A program made the position numbers and the translations under genes. The notes below the pieces were generated by a model. That model was given only the letters and a program-made list of their open reading frames with translations, was not told the DNA's origin and ran no database searches. Below, in pieces: positions 20,517-28,043 of a stretch of DNA of 36,721 bases (position 1 is its first letter; each line of letters opens with the position of its first letter). This DNA comes from a virus. The DNA lies in the IMG/VR virus record IMGVR_UViG_3300042691_009013, positions 1-36,721 of that record, one strand, 5' to 3'.

Positions 20517-20657
20517 ATGCCACTATTTCAAGGCGATAGCGACGCCGTCATACAAATGAATATTCGCAAGCTAATCGAAGAGGGTTACAACCCGTCGCAA
20601 GCGGCGGCAATAGCCTACGCCGAAGCTGAAAAGTGGCGCAAAGCACGTAAGCGATGA
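20517..20657 (+). CDS. Very small conserved-type protein (46 aa)
   Basis: A 46-residue protein: IQMNIRKLIEEGYNPSQAAA continues with IAYAEAEKWRKARKR. From memory, the pattern N-I-x-x-L-I-x-E-G-x-x-x-x-Q-A-x-A-I-A recurs in very small phage proteins and in C-terminal tails near head or replication genes. The role is unknown. It starts five bases after a -7 box, and its stop overlaps the next start as ATGA. It is too short for usual gene-length cut-offs, but it is supported by pattern, promoter and coupling. Confidence 0.7.
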   Translation: MPLFQGDSDAVIQMNIRKLIEEGYNPSQAAAIAYAEAEKWRKARKR

Positions 20658-21247
20658 ACGTAAAAACCGTTAAAATATCCGAGGTTAAACAAAACCCGAA
20701 CAACCCGCGAACGATACGCGACGATAAATTTGAGCGGCTCGTTGCATCTATTAAGGCGTTCCCCCAAATGCTTAATATTCGCCCTATCGTAGTAAATAAC
20801 GATATGGTAGTTTTGGGCGGTAATATGCGCCTGAAAGCGTGCCGCGAGGCTGGGCTTAAACAAGTACCTATAATTGTTGCAGACGAACTAACCGAAGCAC
20901 AACAGCGCGAGTTTATAATTAAAGATAACGTAAGCGGCGGCGATTGGGATTGGGCTTTACTTTCAAACGATTGGGATACCGACCAGCTTAATGAGTGGGG
21001 ATTGGATATACCAAACTTTGAAACAAAACCTGACTATTCAATATTGGATGAGGATAATTTATCTGAACAGCTTAATGAACTAAGCGATGGAGTCAAAAAA
21101 GCTATACAGATTGAATTTGATATACAAGATTATCAATATGCGTATGAGTTAGTAAAATTTTGGCGTGAACGAGGCTCTTATGTCGGTGGTATGATTTTAG
21201 AATATTTAAATAATGAAAAAAATAGAATTACAACAAAAGCCGCATAG
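20654..21247 (+). CDS. ParB/Srx-fold domain protein next to the dioxygenase
   Basis: A 197-residue protein. Residues 1-95 are a ParB-type domain: VKQNPNNPRTIRDDKFERLV, then PIVVNNDMVVLGGNMRLKA with GGNMR at 55-59, and AQQREFIIKDNVSGGDWDW. Such domains occur in phages beside DNA-modifying enzymes and terminases, where a role in base modification or DNA marking has been proposed. The base composition changes near 20990 (residue ~113): the first part is like the phage average, the rest is AT-rich and continuous in style with the next gene. The gene is therefore likely a hybrid. Its 3' end overlaps the dioxygenase start by 35 bases. Confidence 0.8.
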   Translation: MNVKTVKISEVKQNPNNPRTIRDDKFERLVASIKAFPQMLNIRPIVVNNDMVVLGGNMRLKACREAGLKQVPIIVADELTEAQQREFIIKDNVSGGDWDWALLSNDWDTDQLNEWGLDIPNFETKPDYSILDEDNLSEQLNELSDGVKKAIQIEFDIQDYQYAYELVKFWRERGSYVGGMILEYLNNEKNRITTKAA

Positions 21248-21983
21248 TATTAATATAGGCGACAAATGCAATTATAGAGAGCCAAATATTAATGAAGATT
21301 GTATATTTTATGAAAATGGCGAGGTTGTTGGGTTTTATTTAAAAAAACTACCAAATAAAGCCGCGCAACTAGCTGATATTGCAAACCATGAATTACGAAG
21401 TAAAAACGTTCCCAAAAGCGAAATGAAACGGTCAAGCGGTTTTACAAATATAAAAAATGATGTATTGCAATATAGCACAATAATAGGTAGCGTACCGCCG
21501 AAACCACATATGAAAAGACCATACGCAACTATTAGCAGCGTACATCAAGTAAAAACAGCACAAACATTTATCAAAGCCATGTTGATGCTGGCAAAGGAAA
21601 GCGAAGAATTAATACGGGAAGTTATGCCTGAACAATACGCAAAACAAATCGAATTATTTAAAGCCGTTCCCGATAAATGGAAATTTGGTAATTTATTCAC
21701 AAGCAGTATTAGTAATTTCAATATAAACGCACCTTTTCACCGCGATACAGGAAATATACCTAATACAGTTAATGTTATTATATGTAAAAGGCTTAATTCA
21801 AAGGGTGGCGATTTACACGTACCTGATTATGATGCAACTATTGGTCAGCAAGATAATTCAATACTCGTTTATCCGGCATGGCGAAACGTTCATGGGGTAA
21901 CGCCTATTATACCAACGCATGAAGGAGGGTACAGAAATTCACTTGTATTTTATCCCCTAAAAGCATTTGTAGGACTTCAATAA
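21213..21983 (+). CDS. 2-oxoglutarate/Fe(II) dioxygenase, TET/JBP-like
   Basis: A 256-residue protein whose C-terminal half has the double-stranded beta-helix signature of TET/JBP-type dioxygenases. NAPFHRDTGNIPNTVNVII gives the H-x-D pair (His176, Asp178), KGGDLHVPDYDA (from 197) the G-G-x-L strand, RNVHGVTPI the distal His227, and YRNSLVFYPL Arg241 for 2-oxoglutarate. Phage members hydroxylate the methyl group of 5-methylcytosine or thymine in DNA as the first step of hypermodification. The substrate here is unknown. The ParB-domain gene upstream and terminase genes downstream match neighbourhoods reported for this family. It is AT-rich and may be a recent acquisition. Confidence 0.8.
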   Translation: MKKIELQQKPHSINIGDKCNYREPNINEDCIFYENGEVVGFYLKKLPNKAAQLADIANHELRSKNVPKSEMKRSSGFTNIKNDVLQYSTIIGSVPPKPHMKRPYATISSVHQVKTAQTFIKAMLMLAKESEELIREVMPEQYAKQIELFKAVPDKWKFGNLFTSSISNFNINAPFHRDTGNIPNTVNVIICKRLNSKGGDLHVPDYDATIGQQDNSILVYPAWRNVHGVTPIIPTHEGGYRNSLVFYPLKAFVGLQ

Positions 21984-22000
21984 ACAACGACAAAACAGCG

Positions 22001-22315
22001 ATGCCGAAGCCTGAAAACATAATTCCGCATAAGTTTAAGAAAGGGCAAACAGGAAACCCAAACGGGCGACCACGTAAGCTGCCCGAACTCGATAAGCTAC
22101 TTGCCGATGTGCTGGGCGAGGAAAAGGACGGCATAACAGCCGGCGAAGCAATATTAAAAGCAATAAGAGCAAAAGCGGCAAAGGGCGATGTACGCGCCGC
22201 TGAATTATTGCTGGACCGCGCATACGGTAAGCCGAAACAAAGCATAGATAATAATATAACAACGACCGAGCCGCTCGTTATCGTACGAACCGAAACAAAA
22301 GAAAAGGATGCTTAA
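22001..22315 (+). CDS. Small terminase subunit-like protein (DUF5681 start)
   Basis: A 104-residue protein. It opens with HKFKKGQTGNPNGRPRKLPE, the GQ-G-N-x-x-G-R-P motif of DUF5681. The remainder is helical (ITAGEAILKAIRAKAAKGDV, RAAELLLDRAYGKPKQ), which is common in small terminase or terminase-adjacent proteins that recognise phage DNA for packaging. It lies one small gene upstream of the large terminase, the expected place. The packaging-recognition role is inferred from motif and position. Confidence 0.75.
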   Translation: MPKPENIIPHKFKKGQTGNPNGRPRKLPELDKLLADVLGEEKDGITAGEAILKAIRAKAAKGDVRAAELLLDRAYGKPKQSIDNNITTTEPLVIVRTETKEKDA

Positions 22316-22415
22316 AACAATGGCAGTAGGCTTATTAATGGCAGCGATACTATTAGGGTTCGCCTTTGCTATTTACGTAACGACTAAAGGCTTTACAGAC
22401 GACGAAAACGATTAA
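22308..22415 (+). CDS. Mini membrane protein between terminase genes (35 aa)
   Basis: A 35-residue frame, too short for usual gene-length cut-offs. It overlaps the previous gene by eight bases and shares the last A of its stop with the ATG of the large terminase (TAATG). The product is one membrane helix (MAVGLLMAAILLGFAFAIYV) with a short acidic tail (TKGFTDDEND). The tight coupling supports translation. Its role could be in membrane-associated packaging or lysis timing, but nothing shows it. Alternatively it only carries ribosomes to the terminase start. Confidence 0.6.
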   Translation: MLKTMAVGLLMAAILLGFAFAIYVTTKGFTDDEND

Positions 22416-23692
22416 TGAAGTTTACGCTAACCGAAACACAAACCACCGCCTACGATTATGCCGTTGAGGGTTCGAAGCGCGTTATTGTTTTCGGCGGGGC
22501 AATTCGAGGCGGTAAAACATATTGGCTACTATTAACCCTAACATCTTTATGTTTAACCTACCCGCGTTCTAGGTGGGCTATTATACGTAAAAGCCTACCC
22601 GACCTTAAACGAACAACGTTCCCCAGCTTCGCAAGTATTATGATGGATGGCGTAAGTAACTACGTTAAGAATTGGAATAGAGAAACCAATGTAATAACCT
22701 TTACAAATGGTTCGGAGCTTATATTTATGGCAGAGAGCTTCGACGAGGACAAAGACCTAAACCGATTTAGGGGTTTGGAGATTAACGGCGCGGGGTTAGA
22801 CGAAGTAAACGAATTACAGGAAGTAACTTTTTACAAAGTTCAGGAACGTATAGGCAGCTGGAATAAGGCACACGGCAAACCGCCTATTGTTTGCCTTGCA
22901 ACGTGCAACCCCGCGCAAAACTGGGTTAAGTCGATTATCTATAACCGCTACCGGGAAAACACCCTACCCGAACGCTGGGCGTACATACCGAGCCGTATAA
23001 CCGATAACCCGCACATAGCGCCCGAGTATCTCGAGAGCTTAAAGGAATTACCGCCTATTCAATACGCGCGGTTTGTTGAGGGCGATTGGGATGTACTCGA
23101 CGATGTAGCAAACCCTTTCCTATACGCTTGGAACGACGATAAACACATAGACGATAGCGTAACACATAACCCGCACTTACCAACGTTTATTAGCGTCGAT
23201 TTCAATATTAACCCGCTTTGTGCTTTAATAATTCAAAACGTGGGCAGCGCGGCTAGGGTAGTGGATGAAATAAAGATAGAGCGCGGCTCAATAGATGCGT
23301 TTTGCGACGCCGTCGAAGCGTTAAACATACCTACGGGCTTATTACGTATTACGGGCGATGCAATGGGTAAGGGCGGCACAATACAGGAACGCGATAACTC
23401 TAGCGCCTATATTCAGATTAAGCGCCGACTAAAGTTAGCCGATAACCAAATAATAATACCAGCTAACCCGCGCCACGTTAATAGCCGTATTGACTGCAAC
23501 GCCGCGTTACGTAAGCTCGATATTAAGGTAAATAGCAAAACGTGTAAGGGGTTTGTATTCGACGCGAAGCAAGTACAATGCAACGCCGAGGGTCAAATTA
23601 TAAAAGCAAACCGTAAAAACTTAACCGAGCGTGCTGACTATTTAGATTGTTTTCGTTACTTTGTAAACGCAATTTTAAAGCGTTATATATGA
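22415..23692 (+). CDS. terL: Terminase large subunit
   Basis: The 425-residue packaging motor that pumps DNA into the prohead and cuts it. ATPase motifs are Walker A GGAIRGGKT (27-35), Walker B GAGLDE (125-130) and the coupling segment LATCNP (161-166). The nuclease domain carries ISVDFNINP with Asp262, ITGDAMGKGG with Asp315, and a late acidic site in RADYLDCFRY. The length is normal. It begins on the last base of the 35-residue membrane gene and ends in an ATGA overlap with the next gene. Confidence 0.95.
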   Translation: MKFTLTETQTTAYDYAVEGSKRVIVFGGAIRGGKTYWLLLTLTSLCLTYPRSRWAIIRKSLPDLKRTTFPSFASIMMDGVSNYVKNWNRETNVITFTNGSELIFMAESFDEDKDLNRFRGLEINGAGLDEVNELQEVTFYKVQERIGSWNKAHGKPPIVCLATCNPAQNWVKSIIYNRYRENTLPERWAYIPSRITDNPHIAPEYLESLKELPPIQYARFVEGDWDVLDDVANPFLYAWNDDKHIDDSVTHNPHLPTFISVDFNINPLCALIIQNVGSAARVVDEIKIERGSIDAFCDAVEALNIPTGLLRITGDAMGKGGTIQERDNSSAYIQIKRRLKLADNQIIIPANPRHVNSRIDCNAALRKLDIKVNSKTCKGFVFDAKQVQCNAEGQIIKANRKNLTERADYLDCFRYFVNAILKRYI

Positions 23693-24036
23693 GCGTATGC
23701 AGCACTTGTTTCGATAGCGGGATAACCGTAGACGGTTGCGCTGGTAATATTGTTTTCGGCTATGTAACGCCCGAAACTGAATACACCGCTACCGTTACCC
23801 ATAACGCGACAAACCGCGTACAAACCTTTACGGCTACTTCAGATATTGACGGCTTGCTAACTATAAGCGGCGCAAAGATAGATAACGGGCAAGGCTATAC
23901 GATACGGCTGTTAAGCTGCGACAATTTCACAATATGCGAAAACGAATACGCCTGTATAACCTTTGCTGTCATAAACAGCGATGTAGAAGCGGGTGGCACT
24001 ATCAACCTATTAGAATGTATAGAATGCGGCGGATAA
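23689..24036 (+). CDS. Small beta-rich protein, possibly structural (115 aa)
   Basis: A 115-residue protein starting at ATG 23689 in the ATGA overlap with the terminase. An earlier TTG at 23647 lies inside the terminase and is rejected. The sequence is beta-rich with an Ig-like feel (ETEYTATVTHNATNRVQTFT, then ATSDIDGLLTISGA) and six or more Cys (SVCSTCFDSG, LSCDNFTICENEYAC, LLECIECGG). Together with the Cys-rich tail proteins of this phage, this suggests a disulphide- or metal-stabilised virion component. No family is recognised. Confidence 0.65.
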   Translation: MSVCSTCFDSGITVDGCAGNIVFGYVTPETEYTATVTHNATNRVQTFTATSDIDGLLTISGAKIDNGQGYTIRLLSCDNFTICENEYACITFAVINSDVEAGGTINLLECIECGG

Positions 24037-24233
24037 TATCAATATTCAAAGGGTTTTACTTATACCTAACAAGTAACAAAGAGGCAAATGCATTAAGCGA
24101 AACACGTTACCCCGTTTGTCAGGTATGCGAGTATAGGCATAAAGGGCTAGACACTTGTAAGCTGTGCGGCTGTTTTTTGCCAGCCAAAACTCGCGTTAAA
24201 GACGAAGAATGTCCGAACGGCTATTGGACTTAA
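24024..24233 (+). CDS. Zinc-ribbon protein, DUF6171-like (69 aa)
   Basis: A 69-residue protein with a hydrophobic start (IISIFKGFYLYLTSNKEA) and a zinc-binding region: CQVCEYRHKGLDTCKLCGCF, then LPAKTRVKDEECPNGYW. The Cys arrangement C-x2-C-x10-C-x2-C-x-C plus a late C-P is that of the small DUF6171-type proteins found between the terminase and tail genes. ATG 24015 in the same frame is an equally possible start. The role is unknown. It overlaps the previous gene by 13 bases and the next by 25. Confidence 0.75.
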   Translation: MRRIISIFKGFYLYLTSNKEANALSETRYPVCQVCEYRHKGLDTCKLCGCFLPAKTRVKDEECPNGYWT

Positions 24234-24499
24234 AGGCAATGCTAGGGTTTATCGTTTGTACGGCTAAAGCTAAACGCGGTTTAGATACGGACGACGAAAC
24301 ACTACGCGAGATAACCGAAACCGATGCAGGCGAAACTGATTTAATAATTAACGTAGCGGATATAAGCTATATATTTGAAGCTGAAGAAACGACCGTTATG
24401 CAAATGATTAGCGGCGCACAAATAGAACTAACGGACACACTAGATGCAATTATTCAAAAGATTAGGCGCGCGACTGCGATTAATGTTATGGCGCAATAG
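24209..24499 (+). CDS. Hypothetical protein (96 aa)
   Basis: A 96-residue acidic protein. The second half (DLIINVADISYIFEAEETTV, then MQMISGAQIELTDTLDAII) has the strand pattern of small FlbD-like phage proteins, where a strand with N-v-x-x-I-x-x-i is followed by a turn and a strand ending in G-x-x-I. This is a weak resemblance. It lies in the run before the tail chaperone and tape measure and overlaps both neighbours. Confidence 0.6.
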   Translation: MSERLLDLKAMLGFIVCTAKAKRGLDTDDETLREITETDAGETDLIINVADISYIFEAEETTVMQMISGAQIELTDTLDAIIQKIRRATAINVMAQ

Positions 24500-25082
24500 A
24501 AACGCCGAGCTACCTAAATACAACCTCGTACAATTATTTGAGCGCGACGGGTACACCTATTACCGCTTCCCGAAAGAAACGAGCCTACCGTTAGAGCGCT
24601 TTGCTATGAGCATGGGCTTATTAGAGCGTTTAAGCTCGGGTTTATCGGGTAGTGAAATGGAGCAGATACTTACCGAAATGGAAAAGGCTTTAGGCGCTGG
24701 GTTAAGCAACCCAAAGAACGCGGCGGTTATGGCTACCTACATACACATAATAAGGGAGCGCCAAAACACGATAGTACACCGCGACCTATTGCTAAACATA
24801 GCTGCGACGTGGGTAGTACGCTCGGACGAAAACCCATCTATTATAAACCCCGATATACATAAAAAGAAACTAGAAGTATTTGAAGCGATGGCGGGGGAGG
24901 GGTCGCATGATTTTTTTACTCGTTTGGATATCGAGCCGCTCAAACCCTTACTCAGTATTTCGCCCAACGACTTAACAGTATTATGGGAATACAACCTAAC
25001 CCAAATACAAAAGCTCAACGAGGCTCTAGCCCTGCTGACTACTCACCGGGAAGACGGGCAAAGAAATCGCAAGACGGCTTAA
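24444..25082 (+). CDS. Putative tail assembly chaperone (212 aa)
   Basis: A 212-residue mostly helical protein directly upstream of the tape measure, the position of tail assembly chaperones (lambda gpG). ATG 24444 is used. ATG 24483 would shorten the overlap with the previous gene from 56 to 17 bases and is also possible. Recognisable segments are LVQLFERDGYTYYRFPKE, MEQILTEMEKALGAG and FTRLDIEPLKPLLSISPNDL. The 3' end overlaps a second frame (24983-25216) shifted by -1, as in lambda G/GT. I did not find a convincing slippery heptamer. Function is inferred from position. Confidence 0.6.
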   Translation: MQLFKRLGARLRLMLWRNRNAELPKYNLVQLFERDGYTYYRFPKETSLPLERFAMSMGLLERLSSGLSGSEMEQILTEMEKALGAGLSNPKNAAVMATYIHIIRERQNTIVHRDLLLNIAATWVVRSDENPSIINPDIHKKKLEVFEAMAGEGSHDFFTRLDIEPLKPLLSISPNDLTVLWEYNLTQIQKLNEALALLTTHREDGQRNRKTA

Positions 25083-25216
25083 GGGAACAAGTCATGCACG
25101 TCGCGGGCAATAACGTTTTAGAGTTTAAGGAATTAATGGCTAGCGAAGTCGAGCTATTTTTGCTTAAATTTGAAATGTTTTATAAGCAGAACCGCGATGG
25201 CAGAAATACTAATTAA
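24983..25216 (+). CDS. Possible second tail chaperone frame (gpT-like)
   Basis: A 77-residue frame, shifted by -1 against the gene before and overlapping it by 100 bases, then overlapping the tape measure start by 20 bases. The part beyond 25082 (VMHVAGNNVLEFKELMASE, then VELFLLKFEMFYKQ) looks like real helical protein. The part inside the overlap is less convincing. It could be made as a frameshift fusion with the 212-residue protein, as an independent protein from ATG 24983, or from ATG 25094 (40 residues). The layout is that of lambda G/GT-type chaperones. Confidence 0.5.
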   Translation: MGIQPNPNTKAQRGSSPADYSPGRRAKKSQDGLREQVMHVAGNNVLEFKELMASEVELFLLKFEMFYKQNRDGRNTN

Positions 25217-28043
25217 ATACCGAGCCGAGGCAGGCGAATTAGAAGCCGCGGTTAATAAGATAAACGAGGCTAACGACGAAGCTGTAAAGAGCGCGTCAAA
25301 GGCTGCGGACAAAATAGCTAACGAGTTTAAAGATGCTGCCAAGGCTTCAGCGGCGGCGTTTAGTGGGGGTGAAGTATCAAAGGCATTAGGGCAAAACGCC
25401 GCTGCGATTGAAAACATTACTAAAAAGGCGCAACCCTTAACGAGGGTATTACGCGGTTTAAAAAACGAATTAAACCTTTTAGAAGAACAAGGCAAAGCCG
25501 ATACGCAGCAATTCCGTGAGCTTACTTTAGAAGCCGCACGGCTCGAAGACCAAATAGGCGATACCCGCGCACGTATTAGTAACCTCGCGAGCGATACATT
25601 AAAGTTCGATGCAGGCGTTCAGGCGGTGCAAGGTTTAGCCGCTGGGTTTGAAGTAGCGCAAGGTGCGGCGGCTTTATTTGGTAGCGAAAGCGAAGACCTA
25701 CAAAAGGCTATTTTAAAAGTTCAGGGCGCTATGGCGGTCGCTAACGGCGTTCAACAAATAAGTACATTATTGCTCGAAGAAAGTAAACTAAAAACGCAGG
25801 CTTTAACAACCGCGCAAAGAGTGTATGCTGCGGTTGTTGGCACGACGTCGGGAGCATTAAAAGGCTTACGTGTAGCTTTAGCCGCTACGGGCGTAGGGGC
25901 TTTAATCGTAGGCATTGGTTTACTTATTGCCTACTTCGACGATTTAATGGACGCTATCAAAGGAACGAGCGATACTAGCCGTTCATTAAGCAGTGCGTTA
26001 GACGAAAGTAAAACGGCTATCGCTGGGGCGGTTGAAGAAACGCAAAAGGTAGGTAACGCATTTGAGTTAGCAAGGCAAGGCGTAATAAGCAAAGAGGAAG
26101 CATTATTAACATACAACGAAACTTTAGGCGATAGCTTCGGACGAACAACCGATTTAAATAAAGCTGAAGAAAATTTTATTAAAAAGTCGGCTGCGTATGT
26201 TAAGGCGGCACAATTAAGAGCAACCGCGCAAGCACTAACAGCCGAGGGCGCTGCATTGGCAGCCGAAGCGGCTTTAGCTACTGAAAGCGACCAGCGTAGC
26301 GTATTAGAAAAATTAGAAGCATTTAGCAACCGGGCAAACGCTTTAGCCGTAGATATATTTACATTAGGGCAGCTCGATGTAACAGAAAAGGCACAAAAGA
26401 TAAATAATGAACTTGCAAAGAAAGCTCAAGATAGGGTTAAGAACGAAAAGCAAGCCGAAGCCGATAGAATATTCGCCGTCGCAAATGGCTTAACTAAACA
26501 AGCTGAATTGTTAGAAAACCAAGCAGGCATAGCATCTGAAGCTGAACAAAAGGTAAACGAAGCCCGAGACGCCAAACGTAAAGAGGGCGCAGACAAAGCA
26601 GCCGAAGCGGCGAAGAAAGCCGAAGAAGACGCGAAGAAAGCCCGCGAGCGTTTAGCGCAAATCGAAAACGAAGCATTCGTCACCCAGCTAACCGAGCAAC
26701 AAAAGCTACGCGCCGAAACAAACGAAAAGATTTTAGAGCTTGAGAAAACATTTACCGAGGCGCGTTTTAAAGCGGGAACGGTTGAAGCATTGCGAGCCGA
26801 AAAAGAAAAGAACGACGCCATAGACCAACTAATAGCCGATAGGGATAAACGAATTAAAGAGCTTGATAAAAAGGCGTTAGAAGAAAGCGTAGCTAAACAA
26901 ATCGAAGCTACTAAAGCCGCGGCTAACGCTACAACCGAAGAACAAATATTAGCCCTACAAACCCAGCGCGATATTGAGCTTGCAAACGCCGAAGCGCTCG
27001 GTAAGGATAAAGTAGAAATAACGACGCGCTATAACACGCAAATAGCCGACCTTAATAAACAGTTAGCGCAAAGCGAGTATAACACCCGCGTAGATAATTT
27101 AAAGGCTTTAGAGCTTATAGAGGGCAGCACATTAGAGCGCCGTTTGGAGCTTATCAATATTGAAGCTGAACGCCGTAAACAGGAAGCTAAAGATAGTATA
27201 GACGATGCGAATGAATTAGCAGCTAAACTAAAGCTAATCGAAGCCGAAACGCAAGCCGCGATTAGGGAAGAAAGAGCCAAAACAGCGAAGCAACAAGCCG
27301 ACGAAGTATTTACCTTTATAGATAACTTTACAGGCTTAACAAAGGGCGTTATAGATTTACAGCGTCAGCAAAGCGAAAGCGCAATAGCTAATTTAGAAGC
27401 CGAACGCGAACAAAGTTTAGAGGTTATAAATAATAGCATTGAACTAGAAGCCGAAAAAGAGCGCCAGCGTTTAGCATTAAATAAAAAGGTAAACGCCGAA
27501 ATAGCCCAACAAAAACGAAAGGCTGCAATAGCTGATAAAGCGTTAGCGATATTTGAAGCAACCATTAATACAGCCCGAGCCGTTACCGCAGCGCTAACCT
27601 CAACACCGCCTAACATACCTTTATCAATTATCGTAGGGGCTACGGGAGCATTACAGATAGCAACGATAGCGAGTAAGCCTATACCGAAGTTTGCTCGAGG
27701 CGGTTTAATCGGTGGGCGCTTACATAGCGGTGGGGGTACTTTGATTGAAGCTGAACGCGACGAATATATTATTAACCGCGCTCAAAGCATGAAGCACCGC
27801 CGCGAGCTGGACGCTATCAATACAAGTAGCGAAGCGTTTAGGCGGCTTATAGACGAACGTTACGTGCGCCCAGCTATTAGTTATTACCTAGGCAATAAGG
27901 AACGCGGGGTAACGGTTAAAGCCTCGTTAAATTCTAAAACAATGGAAAAGCATTTAAAGGCTGTGCATAAAGAGCAGCGCCGTAGCAATAGGATATTAAG
28001 CGAAACAAAGCACAATACTAATAACTGGCGCTCGCAATGGTAA
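25197..28043 (+). CDS. Tape measure protein
   Basis: A 948-residue protein that fills the tail tube and sets tail length; about 0.15 nm per residue would give a tail near 140 nm. It starts at ATG 25197 (MAEILIKYRAEAGELEAAVN); an in-frame TTG at 25170 is rejected. A hydrophobic segment at about residues 225-245 (GVGALIVGIGLLIAYF) is typical. Long coiled-coil stretches rich in Ala, Glu, Lys and Gln occupy about residues 400-800. The C-terminal FARGGLIGGRLHSGGGTL and AERDEYIINR are the usual end motif in Bacteroidota phage tape measures. No sheath gene is present, so a siphovirus tail is likely. Confidence 0.9.
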   Translation: MAEILIKYRAEAGELEAAVNKINEANDEAVKSASKAADKIANEFKDAAKASAAAFSGGEVSKALGQNAAAIENITKKAQPLTRVLRGLKNELNLLEEQGKADTQQFRELTLEAARLEDQIGDTRARISNLASDTLKFDAGVQAVQGLAAGFEVAQGAAALFGSESEDLQKAILKVQGAMAVANGVQQISTLLLEESKLKTQALTTAQRVYAAVVGTTSGALKGLRVALAATGVGALIVGIGLLIAYFDDLMDAIKGTSDTSRSLSSALDESKTAIAGAVEETQKVGNAFELARQGVISKEEALLTYNETLGDSFGRTTDLNKAEENFIKKSAAYVKAAQLRATAQALTAEGAALAAEAALATESDQRSVLEKLEAFSNRANALAVDIFTLGQLDVTEKAQKINNELAKKAQDRVKNEKQAEADRIFAVANGLTKQAELLENQAGIASEAEQKVNEARDAKRKEGADKAAEAAKKAEEDAKKARERLAQIENEAFVTQLTEQQKLRAETNEKILELEKTFTEARFKAGTVEALRAEKEKNDAIDQLIADRDKRIKELDKKALEESVAKQIEATKAAANATTEEQILALQTQRDIELANAEALGKDKVEITTRYNTQIADLNKQLAQSEYNTRVDNLKALELIEGSTLERRLELINIEAERRKQEAKDSIDDANELAAKLKLIEAETQAAIREERAKTAKQQADEVFTFIDNFTGLTKGVIDLQRQQSESAIANLEAEREQSLEVINNSIELEAEKERQRLALNKKVNAEIAQQKRKAAIADKALAIFEATINTARAVTAALTSTPPNIPLSIIVGATGALQIATIASKPIPKFARGGLIGGRLHSGGGTLIEAERDEYIINRAQSMKHRRELDAINTSSEAFRRLIDERYVRPAISYYLGNKERGVTVKASLNSKTMEKHLKAVHKEQRRSNRILSETKHNTNNWRSQW

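Noticed and set aside
24983-25082. Canonical -1 slippery heptamer in the chaperone overlap
   Set aside because: Candidates such as CCCAAAT are out of register with the zero frame, so no standard slip site can be claimed.
25931-27616. Long minus-strand open frames opposite the tape measure and elsewhere
   Set aside because: They are Ser/Ala/Leu-rich mirror frames of the GC-biased coding strand, have no promoters or coupling, and oppose a well-supported gene.
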